A stretch of 64,000 bases of DNA from Bifidobacterium sp. ESL0769 (GTDB lineage Bacteria > Actinomycetota > Actinomycetes > Actinomycetales > Bifidobacteriaceae). The notes beneath the pieces are model-generated. The model had not been told where the DNA came from. It saw only the letters and a list, made by a program, of their open reading frames with translations, and ran no database searches. Of the stretch, positions 42,661-52,862 are shown piece after piece; position 1 is the first letter of the stretch, and each line of letters opens with the position of its first letter. The stretch is from positions 1,674,001 to 1,738,000 of the forward strand of contig NZ_CP113918.1 of assembly GCF_029395495.1 (NCBI RefSeq). The letters run 5' to 3'. The position numbers were made by a program, and so were the translations under genes.

Positions 42661-42872
42661 CAATTCTTGCGATAGCCGGTTGTCCATAAAAAGGACAGGC
42701 GGGGCATGTTCATGCTCTTTTCTGGCATAATGAAAACAGTGCGGCAATGAGGCAAAATCACTTGACTGCACAATCCGCTGAATTCCAATTTTCAAAAGAC
42801 GGGCGAGGCGGAAACAACTTGCTACATTCCCGGCAGGTCACAAGTATTAACGAGTATTAAAAGGAGTTCGAA

Positions 42873-44192
<1,320 letters not shown>

Positions 44193-44215
44193 GCCGCAGC
44201 TGAAACTCAATAGCC

Positions 44216-44252
44216 AAAATCCCCACCGGTTCAAACGCCGGTGGGGATTTTA
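44216..44252 (+). terminator. Rho-independent terminator of glyA
   Basis: AAAATCCCCACCGG and CCGGTGGGGATTTT form a perfect 14-bp stem with an 8-nt loop. The A- and T-flanks make it usable in both directions for glyA and the converging DUF3052 gene. Confidence 0.9.
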
Positions 44253-44287
44253 CATAGCCTTGAAAATAACCTAGAAAAGTTGCTGCT

Positions 44288-44704
44288 TTAGCGGCCCTTG
44301 CCGAAGGCGCGGAGACGGATGCCGTTCCAATCTTCGGAAACCGTCAAAGGCGTAGCGGCGTTCATGCCGGCAGTCTTGGCGGCGGACTGAACCGTATTGG
44401 AAGCCGGAGCTCCCGGACGACCGGGCTTGGGAGTAAGAATCCACAACGGACCGTCCTCGCCAATCACTCCGTGTGCGTCCATAATCGTGTCGGCCAAGGC
44501 GTCTTCGTCATCGCCGTCGCGCCACCAGATGATGACGCCATCCACAGCAGAATCATAATCCTCGTCAACCAGATCCTGACCGGTCAAATCCATGATTTTC
44601 TCTCGAGTGGATTCACTCACGTCGTCATCCCACAGCCATTCCTGCACGATGTCGCCCTCGTGAAAACCGAACTCTTCAGCGTTTTTTGATGCCGTTTCAT
44701 TCAC
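44288..44704 (-). CDS. DUF3052 family protein
   Basis: A 138-residue cytoplasmic protein found across actinobacteria. Family features: FGFHEGDIVQEWLWDDDVSE, VDGVIIWWRDGDDEDALADT, GPLWILTPKPGRPGAPASNT, VQSAAKTAGMNAATPLTVSE and DWNGIRLRAFGKGR. Function is unknown. The start is set at GTG 44704. A -10-like TATATT ends 6 bp before this GTG and no properly spaced RBS exists, so a leaderless transcript is likely; an upstream in-frame start would add ~40 unconserved residues. Confidence 0.88.
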   Translation of the reverse strand: MNETASKNAEEFGFHEGDIVQEWLWDDDVSESTREKIMDLTGQDLVDEDYDSAVDGVIIWWRDGDDEDALADTIMDAHGVIGEDGPLWILTPKPGRPGAPASNTVQSAAKTAGMNAATPLTVSEDWNGIRLRAFGKGR

Positions 44705-44805
44705 CCTTCCAATATAGCAAAGATACGGAACAGCACACGCAACAACGTTCGGACGTATCCACATTGCGGGCATTACTAGACATTTGTATCGCTCGTATCG
44801 GCCCG

Positions 44806-45888
44806 CTAGTTCGCGGTGCAATGCGGCAGGCTATCGGCCTTGCCCTGCCCGATGGCAACCAAAGCGCGATACGCTTCGTCGAGCGTCGAAACCTTGATGT
44901 CACGCAGACCGCTCGGCACGTGACCCACGACCTCGTCGCAATTGCCGGCGGGTGCAAGGAAGTAGGTGGCGCCGTCGCGCTTGGCCCCCAGCATCTTAAG
45001 CTGGATGCCACCGATCTTGCCGACTTTGCCTTTGCCGTCGATGGTGCCGGTGCCCGCTATCGTCTTGCCGCCGGTTTCGTCCTGCGGAGTGAGCTTGTCG
45101 ATGACACCCAGCGCATACATCATGCCTGCGGACGGGCCGCCGATGTCGTCGACGTGCATCTGAACCTTGGCGGTTTTCGCTCCTGCTATATTGTGTTTTT
45201 TGGCAAAAGCGAGCGCCGCACTCGTCGCGGAATCCTGGGATCCGGTCATCTGCTTGGTAGCAGTCTTTTTGTATTCATCCGTGCTCTGGCCGACCGGGAA
45301 CACGGCCTCGCTGGGCATGACCTGCTGCTGGGGGTCGATCCACGCAATCAGTGTGTTGATGCCAAGCGTCGGATCACCAGGAATGCCTTGCGCGTTGACA
45401 GTGAGCAGCAGCAGCTTGCCCCGGCTTTTGTACGTGGCTGCGCCGGTGATGGCGATGACCTCTTTACCGTCGGCTTTGCCAAGCACATCCTGGGTCGGGC
45501 CTGGCATTTCGATGACGTAGGGACTAGGAAGCAGCAATACCAGAAAACACAGCACCGCGCAGATAAGCCCCGCGAAATATCGCAGCGAATGGCGCGAGCA
45601 ATAGCCGGTGAAGCGATGCCAGATTCCAAGATGGCCGGGAACCGAAACAGCGCTCTCTTCGATTTCGGCACTGTTATCAAGTAGGGAATCTCCGTCGGTA
45701 TCGTTTGAGCTTTCAGCAGTTCCGGAGGTTCCGGATGTTCCGGCAGCACTACTATCCGTTTTGGATGAGCCGATGATGTTGTTGAAATCATCCTTGCCGT
45801 AAGACGACGAATCCGTCGCCTCTTCGCTTGACGGAGATATCGGCGTTTGATCGTCCGAATACCGTTGATCCTGATTCCTGCGTGCCAT
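44806..45888 (-). CDS. Membrane-anchored Lon-like (S16) serine protease, YlbL type, apparently without PDZ
   Basis: A 360-residue protein. An acidic Ser/Thr-rich cytoplasmic N-terminus (~1-75) is followed by one TM (YFAGLICAVLCFLVLLLPSP) and an external domain starting with YVIEMPGPTQDVLG, typical of YlbL proteins. The S16 protease core has DIGGPSAGMMYALGVIDKLT with the catalytic Ser in GPSAG, GTIDGKGKVGKIGGIQLKML with the catalytic Lys, and AGNCDEV. YlbL proteins usually have a PDZ domain between SAALAFAKK and the Ser loop; here only ~25 residues separate them, so PDZ looks deleted. It may degrade envelope proteins. Confidence 0.87.
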   Translation of the reverse strand: MARRNQDQRYSDDQTPISPSSEEATDSSSYGKDDFNNIIGSSKTDSSAAGTSGTSGTAESSNDTDGDSLLDNSAEIEESAVSVPGHLGIWHRFTGYCSRHSLRYFAGLICAVLCFLVLLLPSPYVIEMPGPTQDVLGKADGKEVIAITGAATYKSRGKLLLLTVNAQGIPGDPTLGINTLIAWIDPQQQVMPSEAVFPVGQSTDEYKKTATKQMTGSQDSATSAALAFAKKHNIAGAKTAKVQMHVDDIGGPSAGMMYALGVIDKLTPQDETGGKTIAGTGTIDGKGKVGKIGGIQLKMLGAKRDGATYFLAPAGNCDEVVGHVPSGLRDIKVSTLDEAYRALVAIGQGKADSLPHCTAN

Positions 45889-46022
45889 AACTCACCAGTA
45901 TGCTGCCTCGTCCAGACGCAGCATCTCCGTTCAGAGTCCTGACGAAACCACAAAAACAGCACCCAGCAAGCAACATATTCCCGACATTGCCGCAATCTCG
46001 TCGGTAGCGGAAGTTTGCGCCG

Positions 46023-46042
46023 AGAAGACCATAGAAGACCAT
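46023..46042. repeat. Tandem 10-bp repeat in a divergent promoter region
   Basis: AGAAGACCAT occurs twice head to tail, between the divergently transcribed Lon-like protease gene and the DUF2342 gene. The position suggests a regulator site or slippage; no function is known. Confidence 0.4.
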
Positions 46043-46107
46043 AATATGGAATCAACATACGGACTGTATATTGCTTGATAGGACTTCCAAGATAAAGGAC
46101 GATACCG

Positions 46108-47718
46108 ATGGACGAAAACGCGATTCACCAGTGGCTGATCGACTGCTTCGGTCAGATGCAGGGCGACATGGCCTTCCAACAGTTGAGCGCGCTGCCTGAT
46201 GCGGTCAAAGACCAGCTCCTCGGTCAGGATCCTTCCAAGCTGCCCAAGCCCGCCGAAGTGAAGGCGTTGATGAATGCGTTCACCACCAGCGGACTCAACA
46301 CGATGGGTGACATGCAGCAGAGCGCCGACGAAGGGCCGGTCAACGTAAAGCTGGCGACTTCGCTGGCCTTGGCCATCGCCAACGATGAAGGCAGCGAGCA
46401 GACCGTCACCGCAACCGAGGGTGAAGCCGTGCGGCAAGCGATGAGCGAGGCGAATCTTTGGCTTGACACGGCCAGCGCGATTGATCCTGCTCCAGGTGTT
46501 CCGCAAGTCTTCACCCGCGCCGATTGGGTCAACGCGACCGTCGATTCATGGGCGAAATTCGCTAGCCCGGTCGAGCAGTCCATGAGCGATGCGCTTTCCA
46601 GCGTCATTTCCGAACGCTTCGGCGACGAGTTCGGTGACGGGGAAATCGCAGGGGTTTTCGCCGGCCCGATTCCCGTGCCGATTCCCGACAATATGAAGGA
46701 CCCGGCCAATCTCATCAAGATTCTCGGCAATACCGCGTTCTCCACGCAGCTAGGGCATGCCGCCGGACAGCTTTCGCACGAGGTGCGCGGCAGCTTCGAC
46801 CAAGGCATCGCGCTTCAAAAGAACCCGGCTGGGGCCTTGATTGCGCAGAACTCGATCGAATATGCCAAGACGCTGGAAATCGATCAGTCCGAAGTACTCG
46901 CGTTCCTCGCGCTTGAGGAAGTGGCGCACGCCCGTCTCTTCGCGCACGTACCATGGCTCATGCCGCGTTTCGAGGCGCTGATCGGCAAGTATGCGCGCGG
47001 CATCAATATCGATCTGGACGCGATGGAAGAGCAGCTACGCGACGCGACTTCGATGGACCCGGATTCGATTTCCGGTGCCGTGGACCTGACAAAGGTCGGC
47101 ATCGCGGATACCCCGGAGCAGAAAGAAGCGCTCGAAAGCCTCGAAACACTGCTGGCCCTGGTCGAAGGCTGGGTCGATGCGGTGACGTGGAAGGCCGGTG
47201 TGGCCCATCTGCCGCATATTGATCAACTGCGCGAGATGGTGCGCCGCGAGCGCGCGGTCGGCGGCCCTGCGGAACGCACGTTCGAAAGCCTGCTCGGCAT
47301 GGAACTGCGCCCGAAGCGCATGCGCGAGGCAGCCGATATCTGGGAGAAAATCGGCGCCGAACAAGGCGACGCGGCTCGCGATGAGAAGTGGTCGCACCCT
47401 GACCTGCTGCCGAAACTGCCGGATGTCGACGGCGAAAAGGCGGAGGTCGAGAAGCCGGAAACCCCCGAATCCGACAGTAATACAAATCCCGATGCAAATA
47501 TCACGACGTTTGCCGCCGACGGCAGCGATATCTCATCATCCAAGCACAGCATCGACTGGGACGCCGAACTCGAAAAGCTGCTCGACGCTCAGGGCGACGA
47601 CGATGATAAAAACGGCGAAGACTCTGGCGCTGACGGCAAAAGCGATGATGGTACAGATGGTACATCCAAGGACTCCGGCGACGACAAACCGGACGATGAC
47701 GATAAACCCCAAAACTGA
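46108..47718 (+). CDS. DUF2342 zincin-like protein with acidic tail
   Basis: A 536-residue protein of the actinobacterial DUF2342 family, called zinc-dependent metalloprotease or F420-associated protein in databases. The zincin-like helix reads VLAFLALEEVAHARLFAHVP, with the E-x-x-H-A-R-L-F mark of the family in place of a plain HEXXH. Other typical parts are SVISERFGDEFGDGEIAGVF, LPHIDQLREMVRRERAVGGP and FESLLGMELRPKRMREAADI. The last ~100 residues are Asp/Glu-rich and low complexity (DDDDKNGEDSGADGKSDDGT). Substrate unknown. RBS AAAGGACGATACC. Confidence 0.85.
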   Translation: MDENAIHQWLIDCFGQMQGDMAFQQLSALPDAVKDQLLGQDPSKLPKPAEVKALMNAFTTSGLNTMGDMQQSADEGPVNVKLATSLALAIANDEGSEQTVTATEGEAVRQAMSEANLWLDTASAIDPAPGVPQVFTRADWVNATVDSWAKFASPVEQSMSDALSSVISERFGDEFGDGEIAGVFAGPIPVPIPDNMKDPANLIKILGNTAFSTQLGHAAGQLSHEVRGSFDQGIALQKNPAGALIAQNSIEYAKTLEIDQSEVLAFLALEEVAHARLFAHVPWLMPRFEALIGKYARGINIDLDAMEEQLRDATSMDPDSISGAVDLTKVGIADTPEQKEALESLETLLALVEGWVDAVTWKAGVAHLPHIDQLREMVRRERAVGGPAERTFESLLGMELRPKRMREAADIWEKIGAEQGDAARDEKWSHPDLLPKLPDVDGEKAEVEKPETPESDSNTNPDANITTFAADGSDISSSKHSIDWDAELEKLLDAQGDDDDKNGEDSGADGKSDDGTDGTSKDSGDDKPDDDDKPQN

Positions 47719-47762
47719 AACCGTAACCGATCGGTGAAAATCGTATTGAGCAGCAATGGAAG

Positions 47763-47804
47763 GGCCGCTATCGACATATAAAAGTCGATAACGGCCTTTT
47801 CTTT
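47763..47804 (+). terminator. Rho-independent terminator after the DUF2342 gene
   Basis: GGCCGCTATCGAC pairs with GTCGATAACGGCC (one mismatch) around an 8-nt A-rich loop, followed by TTTTCTTT. It separates this gene from the converging helicase gene. Confidence 0.88.
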
Positions 47805-47824
47805 ATGCTTCAGCATCATAAAAC

Positions 47825-49330
47825 CTACCAGAAGCGGCTCGGGGTGCGCGAGAAGGTCGAGGCACCGTCCTTGCTGCGCGCGAAGGAAAGGTGCAGCGAA
47901 TCCTCGGCACGGGTAACGGCCACATAGAAAAGCCGACGCTCCTCTTCCAAAGCCTCCCCCGGCGCGGGAGAACCGTACGGTAGCAAGCCTTCCGAACAGC
48001 CTATGATGAAGACGTGTTTGAATTCCAAGCCCTTCGCCGCGTGGATCGACGAGATCATGACACCGGGCTCGCGCCTGCTGGCAAGGATTTCCATGGCTTC
48101 GCGACGACTTTCGTTGCCGTCTTCGAGCATCGTATCCTGCCCACTGGCATCGCGACGCGTACGATAGGCAATCCCCTGTGCCTTCAAGGCCTTGCAAACC
48201 ACCTGCTGCTGGGCGTTAAGCCGCGTCAACACTGCACATTGCGAGGGTTTCGCACCCTCGGCTACGAATTGAGCGATGCGCTTGGCCACGCCCTGGGCCT
48301 CCTCTTCGTCGCTTTCGTATGCGGTTTTCACCACGCGCATGCCCTCGCCTTTGCTTCTCGCAGAAACCAAGCGCAAATATTGGTCGCGGTCAGGCGCGGC
48401 GGCGAGCACGCGGTTGGCCATTGATACGACCTGAGGTGTGGAGCGGTAATCGGTATTGAGATTGACGTCAGCGGAAAGCTTACCGAACTCCCCAGCAAAA
48501 TTAAGCAGGTCATAGCTCGAAGCGCCGGCGAAGGAATAGATCGTCTGGGCCGGGTCACCCACCACGCACACGTTGCGGTTGTCGTCTCCAAGCCACAGGT
48601 CCATCAGACGGTGCTGCAGGGGCGAGACATCCTGATATTCGTCGACGGTGAGCCAGCCAACGGATTGCCGGATCTGCGCAGCCTGCTCGTCGAAAGCCTC
48701 GAGCACGTGGCAACCCAACAACAGAATGTCATTGAAATCCATCTCTCCGCGCGAAGTTTTCTCTTGCTCGTAAGCGGTGTAAACGTCCGTGAAACGTTGC
48801 GGGGCAAGCTCTGCTGGAGGCAGGCGATGCGTAGCCGCGCAAACCCGTTCATAATCCTCCGGAGCAACGAGCGAGACCTTCGCCCAGTTAATTTCGGCAA
48901 GCAGATTGCGTCTGGCGATACCGTCGTATTCGTCGGTTCCGGTGGCACGTTTAAGTGCCCGATCCATAATCTCCTGCGCATCTTCGATGACATGTGGGAA
49001 CGGTGCGACGCTCACGTCGTACCAAACGCGCCGCAACTGGTGCAATGCCGCGGAATGGAAGGTAGCAGCAGTGACCTTGTCACCCACACCGAGCGCAGCC
49101 AGACGTTGTTTCATCTCGTCGGCAGCCTTTACCGAAAACGTCACCGCGAGCGCGCGGCTTGCATCCCATTCACCTTTGGCGCACGCATAGGCGATGCGGC
49201 GGGTGACGGTTCGTGTCTTGCCCGCGCCGGCTCCCGCGATGATGCGAACCGGACCGTCGAGGGCCGTGGCGGCGGCACGTTGGGCGTCGTCGAGTCCTTC
49301 AAGCATTTCCTGGGCATCGCGGGTAGTCAT
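47825..49330 (-). CDS. uvrD2: UvrD2-like superfamily 1 DNA helicase (short form)
   Basis: 3'-5' DNA helicase of 501 residues. Motif I IIAGAGAGKTRTVTRRIAYA (~31-50), Ia LAVTFSVKAADEMKQRL, II LTVDEYQDVSPLQHRLMDLW, III VVGDPAQTIYSFAGAS, IV LNTDYRSTPQVV, V ISSIHAAKGLEFKHVFIIGC and VI EEERRLFYVAVTRAEDSLHL are all intact. The 2B domain is shortened and there is no C-terminal HRDC domain, which mycobacterial UvrD2 has. It is therefore ~200 residues shorter than typical actinobacterial UvrD. Role in repair is inferred. Divergent from the phosphotransferase gene. Confidence 0.92.
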   Translation of the reverse strand: MTTRDAQEMLEGLDDAQRAAATALDGPVRIIAGAGAGKTRTVTRRIAYACAKGEWDASRALAVTFSVKAADEMKQRLAALGVGDKVTAATFHSAALHQLRRVWYDVSVAPFPHVIEDAQEIMDRALKRATGTDEYDGIARRNLLAEINWAKVSLVAPEDYERVCAATHRLPPAELAPQRFTDVYTAYEQEKTSRGEMDFNDILLLGCHVLEAFDEQAAQIRQSVGWLTVDEYQDVSPLQHRLMDLWLGDDNRNVCVVGDPAQTIYSFAGASSYDLLNFAGEFGKLSADVNLNTDYRSTPQVVSMANRVLAAAPDRDQYLRLVSARSKGEGMRVVKTAYESDEEEAQGVAKRIAQFVAEGAKPSQCAVLTRLNAQQQVVCKALKAQGIAYRTRRDASGQDTMLEDGNESRREAMEILASRREPGVMISSIHAAKGLEFKHVFIIGCSEGLLPYGSPAPGEALEEERRLFYVAVTRAEDSLHLSFARSKDGASTFSRTPSRFW

Positions 49331-49422
49331 ATCTTCTCATTGTGCCAGCTGCACCCGATAGTCTAATAATCCCTTGAAAGCGCGCAAACTCTAGGACATA
49401 GGGGTGTATTAATCTGGTAGAT

Positions 49423-51288
49423 GTGACTTTACGAAGCAAGTTTATGCTGGCGGCCCTCGCCTCCGCCGCCATGCCTGAGACCTCCATGGCCGGGGTGTGC
49501 GAACATAACCGCAGCGACAAGGCCGACAACGCCGTCGGTATCGATTACGTTGTGGTGCAGGATACCGCAGGACGACGTTACGATGTCTTCGTCTCCAGTG
49601 AGCCGAAAGGCAAAAAGCTGCTCACGGGACGTGCGAAAGCCGCGAAAGTTCTCGCCAAATCCCATGAAATGAGCGGGCTGGGCTTCGCTGTGGATCGTGC
49701 GTTGGCGTTCAGCGCTGCGGGAACTGGCAGCCCGACCGGCAAGAATTCGGTATTGGTCACCCCCCATGTGGAAGGCGAGCCACGGCAGCTTGATTTGCTT
49801 ACCATTCAGGACGCCGCGAGCGTCGGGACGGCCATCGGCGCCATTCATCGGCAACGTACCGATTTTTTGACCGAGGCGAAATATCCGGCTTTCACCACCG
49901 GGCAAATTCGCGCCCAACTGACCGGCTGGATCAAGCGTCTGCAGCAGGCTGGCCATGTGCCGCCCGCCATCACTTCCAGCTGGGCTAAAATTATCGAAAC
50001 CGAAGGTCTTTGGTCTTTCTCCACCACGCTGACCCACGGAGGATTCGCGGATGGCGATTTCCTCTTCACCGACTCCACCATTACACAGGTTGGCAACTGG
50101 CAGGATGTGCAGGTCAACGATCCAGCTCGCGACTTGGCTTGGATATTCGCCAAAATGAATGAATCTCATCGCAACTCGTTGATGAACGCCTACGGCGCGA
50201 TGATGGGCTCGCGCATCGACGACCTCATCCTGCTTCGTGCCAATCTGTGGCTGCAGATGGAGCAGGTCGGCGATTTCATCGAAGCTTTGGGACGTGCAGA
50301 CAATACCAAGATTCTGCAATTCAAGGCGCAGGTCGAACATCTGGCGCATCAGCTCACCGTCGTGGCCAACAAAGCCGCAGGCGCCGCCACAGCCGCTTCG
50401 ACTGTCGTTCCACCGAAAGACGACAAAGTCTCTTCCGCTTCGGGTCGCAGGAATGCACGACGTGCCGAAGAAGAGGAAGACGACGACAAAACCGGTTCCG
50501 CCGAAGTCACCAAACTGGTGAACTTGAGCGACAGCACCGCCGATCGCCCGGTGCATTTCAAGCCTGACACCTCAGACGTATCCGAAGATGACGACGATCG
50601 CACCGACGACAAGAAGCCCGTCGCACAATCCAAGCCGCTCTATGCCAACATGCCCAATCCCTCGTCTTCCGCCACAATGGTATTGAGCGAAGCCGAGAAA
50701 CAGGCCGGGGCCGAGGATGAAGGCATCGAAGCCGATACCGACGACGCCTCCGAAAGCTCAGAGCGCACCGCAAGTGCCGAAAGTGAAAGCCAGTCCGGAG
50801 CAAAGTCGGAAGAGGACGAGGACGAAACCGGGGAACGCAAGGTTTCATGGCACGTCCAGTATTCCAAGGAAGACGACGCCTATGGCGAGGCTGCGAAGAA
50901 GGGCGACGTCGACCGCGATGCACCAACGACGCTGATTCCTCTACTCGAGCAGGAGCAGCAGGCCCTACACGACGCCGAGATGGGGCTTGAAGAAGCCGAG
51001 GAAAAGTCAGAGAAGGAACGCGCTGCTTCACGAACCGATATCAGTGCCCAGAGTGAGGACGGCGCTGAAGATGGTACAAATTCCGAAATCGTCAAGGAGC
51101 TTGATGACGCGGCCGAACAGGACGACACGGGCAAGGACGATGATACGGAGGCCAAGGAAAGCGCATCTCCTGCTGACGAAACCGACGACGCGGATTCCGA
51201 CGATGACACTGATGGCCTTTATGGCTCTGACACCGCCAAGCCCTCGCTCTCAAGCAAAGATGGCAAGGAACAAGACACTTCTGACTGA
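49423..51288 (+). CDS. Phosphotransferase-like (APH fold) protein with long acidic tail
   Basis: A 621-residue protein. Residues ~1-330 resemble the aminoglycoside-phosphotransferase/kinase-like fold of actinobacterial proteins encoded next to uvrD2: a nucleotide-lobe region (YDVFVSSEPKGKKLLTGRAK), LTHGGFADGDFLFTDSTITQ (Brenner-type HGxxxxxN site in which the Asn is not evident) and VNDPARDLAWIFAKMNESHR with an acidic metal residue. Residues ~335-621 are a low-complexity Asp/Glu/Ser/Lys tail. The key Asn seems replaced by Asp, so activity is uncertain. GTG start; a -10-like TATTAAT 12 bp upstream may give a near-leaderless mRNA. Confidence 0.7.
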   Translation: MTLRSKFMLAALASAAMPETSMAGVCEHNRSDKADNAVGIDYVVVQDTAGRRYDVFVSSEPKGKKLLTGRAKAAKVLAKSHEMSGLGFAVDRALAFSAAGTGSPTGKNSVLVTPHVEGEPRQLDLLTIQDAASVGTAIGAIHRQRTDFLTEAKYPAFTTGQIRAQLTGWIKRLQQAGHVPPAITSSWAKIIETEGLWSFSTTLTHGGFADGDFLFTDSTITQVGNWQDVQVNDPARDLAWIFAKMNESHRNSLMNAYGAMMGSRIDDLILLRANLWLQMEQVGDFIEALGRADNTKILQFKAQVEHLAHQLTVVANKAAGAATAASTVVPPKDDKVSSASGRRNARRAEEEEDDDKTGSAEVTKLVNLSDSTADRPVHFKPDTSDVSEDDDDRTDDKKPVAQSKPLYANMPNPSSSATMVLSEAEKQAGAEDEGIEADTDDASESSERTASAESESQSGAKSEEDEDETGERKVSWHVQYSKEDDAYGEAAKKGDVDRDAPTTLIPLLEQEQQALHDAEMGLEEAEEKSEKERAASRTDISAQSEDGAEDGTNSEIVKELDDAAEQDDTGKDDDTEAKESASPADETDDADSDDDTDGLYGSDTAKPSLSSKDGKEQDTSD

Positions 51289-51428
51289 GATAAAAATCGG
51301 TTCCCTCTCACCGATTTGGTCTGTTCCCCCGCCAGTGGACAAGCGTGCCAATCCTAGCCAGAAGCGTAATGACCAGCCTTCGGGCACAATAAAACCTAAG
51401 AACCATTCAAATACGAAAGAGGTAACAC

Positions 51429-51653
51429 ATGGATGTCGAACTCGGAATTCAGAACGTGGCACGTCCGGTCAATTTCACGACCGAGCAAAGCGCCGATGAA
51501 GTCAGCCGCGCCATTTCGGATGCAGTGGCGAAGGGCGAGCCAATTGATTTGATCGATGACAAGGACCGCCACATCATGGTGCCGGCCGGTGCCTTGGGCT
51601 ACGCCATCATCGGTTCGGAAACCAAGCACGCCGTCGGCTTTGGAGCTCTTTAA
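51429..51653 (+). CDS. DUF3107 family protein
   Basis: A 74-residue actinobacterial protein: MDVELGIQNVARPVNFTTEQ, SADEVSRAISDAVAKGEPID, LIDDKDRHIMVPAGALGYAI, IGSETKHAVGFGAL. The DUF3107 family has a small alpha/beta fold of unknown function and is often encoded near uvrD-type helicase genes in this phylum, as here. RBS AAAGAGGTAACAC. Followed by a terminator hairpin. Confidence 0.92.
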   Translation: MDVELGIQNVARPVNFTTEQSADEVSRAISDAVAKGEPIDLIDDKDRHIMVPAGALGYAIIGSETKHAVGFGAL

Positions 51654-51707
51654 ACACAGCAGCCGCAAATATATAATTATGCTTGCGGAATAATATTTAT
51701 CGATAAT

Positions 51708-51749
51708 GCCCAGCCTCTTGCGACTTGATTCACGAGCTGGGTATTTTTC
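51708..51749 (+). terminator. Terminator after the DUF3107 gene
   Basis: GCCCAGC and GCTGGGT form a 7-bp stem with a long loop, followed by ATTTTTCATTTT. The rest of the 255-bp gap 51654-51908 holds only a weaker CCGCAA/TTGCGG hairpin at 51663-51688. Confidence 0.75.
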
Positions 51750-51908
51750 ATTTTCTAAAGATGCTTTCTAGGCCAACCCCGGCCATGTTCACGACGATAT
51801 TGCAGTATCAAAACCACCATTCGTCGGCTAAGAAAAGTACTCGGCGAACACGCCGCAACGAGCCAGCTTGGCTCTGCCCATCTCAGTTCAGTCCCGTTTA
51901 GCCCAAGC

Positions 51909-52793
51909 TCAGGAAATCAACGGAATGGCCCCTCGCTCAACGATTTGCGCCACAACACTGTCGGCGGTCAGGTTTTCGCCGAGCTTGTTGGGCTTGCCGT
52001 CCCCGTGCCAATCTGAACCACCTGTAACGAGCAGACCAAGCTCGCGAGCAAGACCCAGCAGACGCTCACGATCTTCGGTATCATTGCCGCGATGCCAGAC
52101 CTCAAGGCCACCCAGCCCTGCATCGGCCAGCTCACGAATCTGGGAGCCGGAAAGCAGAACCCTGTTGCGGCTGTAATCCGCAGGATGCGCAACGACGCTC
52201 ACCCCGCCGGCCTGCCGCACGACTTCAACGACCTGCAACGCACTCGGCGAAGGCGTCGGAATGTAATACTTACTCGAAGAGGATATAGCTCCGGCAAAGG
52301 CCTCGGAACGCGTGTGATAGAAACCCGCATCCACCAGCGCATCGGCCATATGCGGCCTGCCCACCGTCGTCTCGTCGCCTTTTTTGGTTTGATTCATCAC
52401 GTCGTTCCACGTAATAGGAAAATCCTTCGACAGACGCGATACCATGCGCTTCGCCCGCTCGATACGCGCCGCACGCGTGGAGGAAAACAGGTTCACAATA
52501 CCCTCGTCTTCCGGGTCATACTGGTAAGCCAGCATATGCACCGAAACGTGATGGTCCTGAGCGGTGATCTCGCTGCCGCGCAGCAACGGGAAACCGCGAC
52601 TCTCAGCGGCTTTTTGAGCATCGTCCCATCCTGCGGTGGTATCATGGTCTGTGATTGCGATACCGTGCAGGCCGTTAGCTTTTGCAAGGTCAACAAGTTC
52701 GGCAGGGGTCTTGGTACCATCGGAAAAGACCGTATGACAGTGAAGATCCCAGCCGGAAGCCGGACCGCAATCGTTATATTCGTCGCTAGTCAT
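51909..52793 (-). CDS. PHP-domain phosphoesterase (RNase AM/YciV-like)
   Basis: A 294-residue metal-dependent phosphatase or exonuclease of the PHP superfamily. Metal-binding motifs in order: DLHCHTVFSDGTKTPAEL (residues ~16-33), GIAITDHDTTAGW, LLRGSEITAQDHHVSVHMLA, VSVVAHPADYSR, and GGSDWHGDGKPNKLG near the C-terminus. Family members remove phosphate from 3',5'-bisphosphonucleotides or trim 5' ends of RNA. The closest match by motif is YciV/TrpH-type. Divergent from the VKOR gene, sharing a 69-bp promoter gap. Confidence 0.92.
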   Translation of the reverse strand: MTSDEYNDCGPASGWDLHCHTVFSDGTKTPAELVDLAKANGLHGIAITDHDTTAGWDDAQKAAESRGFPLLRGSEITAQDHHVSVHMLAYQYDPEDEGIVNLFSSTRAARIERAKRMVSRLSKDFPITWNDVMNQTKKGDETTVGRPHMADALVDAGFYHTRSEAFAGAISSSSKYYIPTPSPSALQVVEVVRQAGGVSVVAHPADYSRNRVLLSGSQIRELADAGLGGLEVWHRGNDTEDRERLLGLARELGLLVTGGSDWHGDGKPNKLGENLTADSVVAQIVERGAIPLIS

Positions 52794-52862
52794 AGACCTA
52801 TCGTAGGCCTATGAGCTCGACAGCCGATGAGACGCTAGGGGCATAAGAAAGCAGGGATATGC

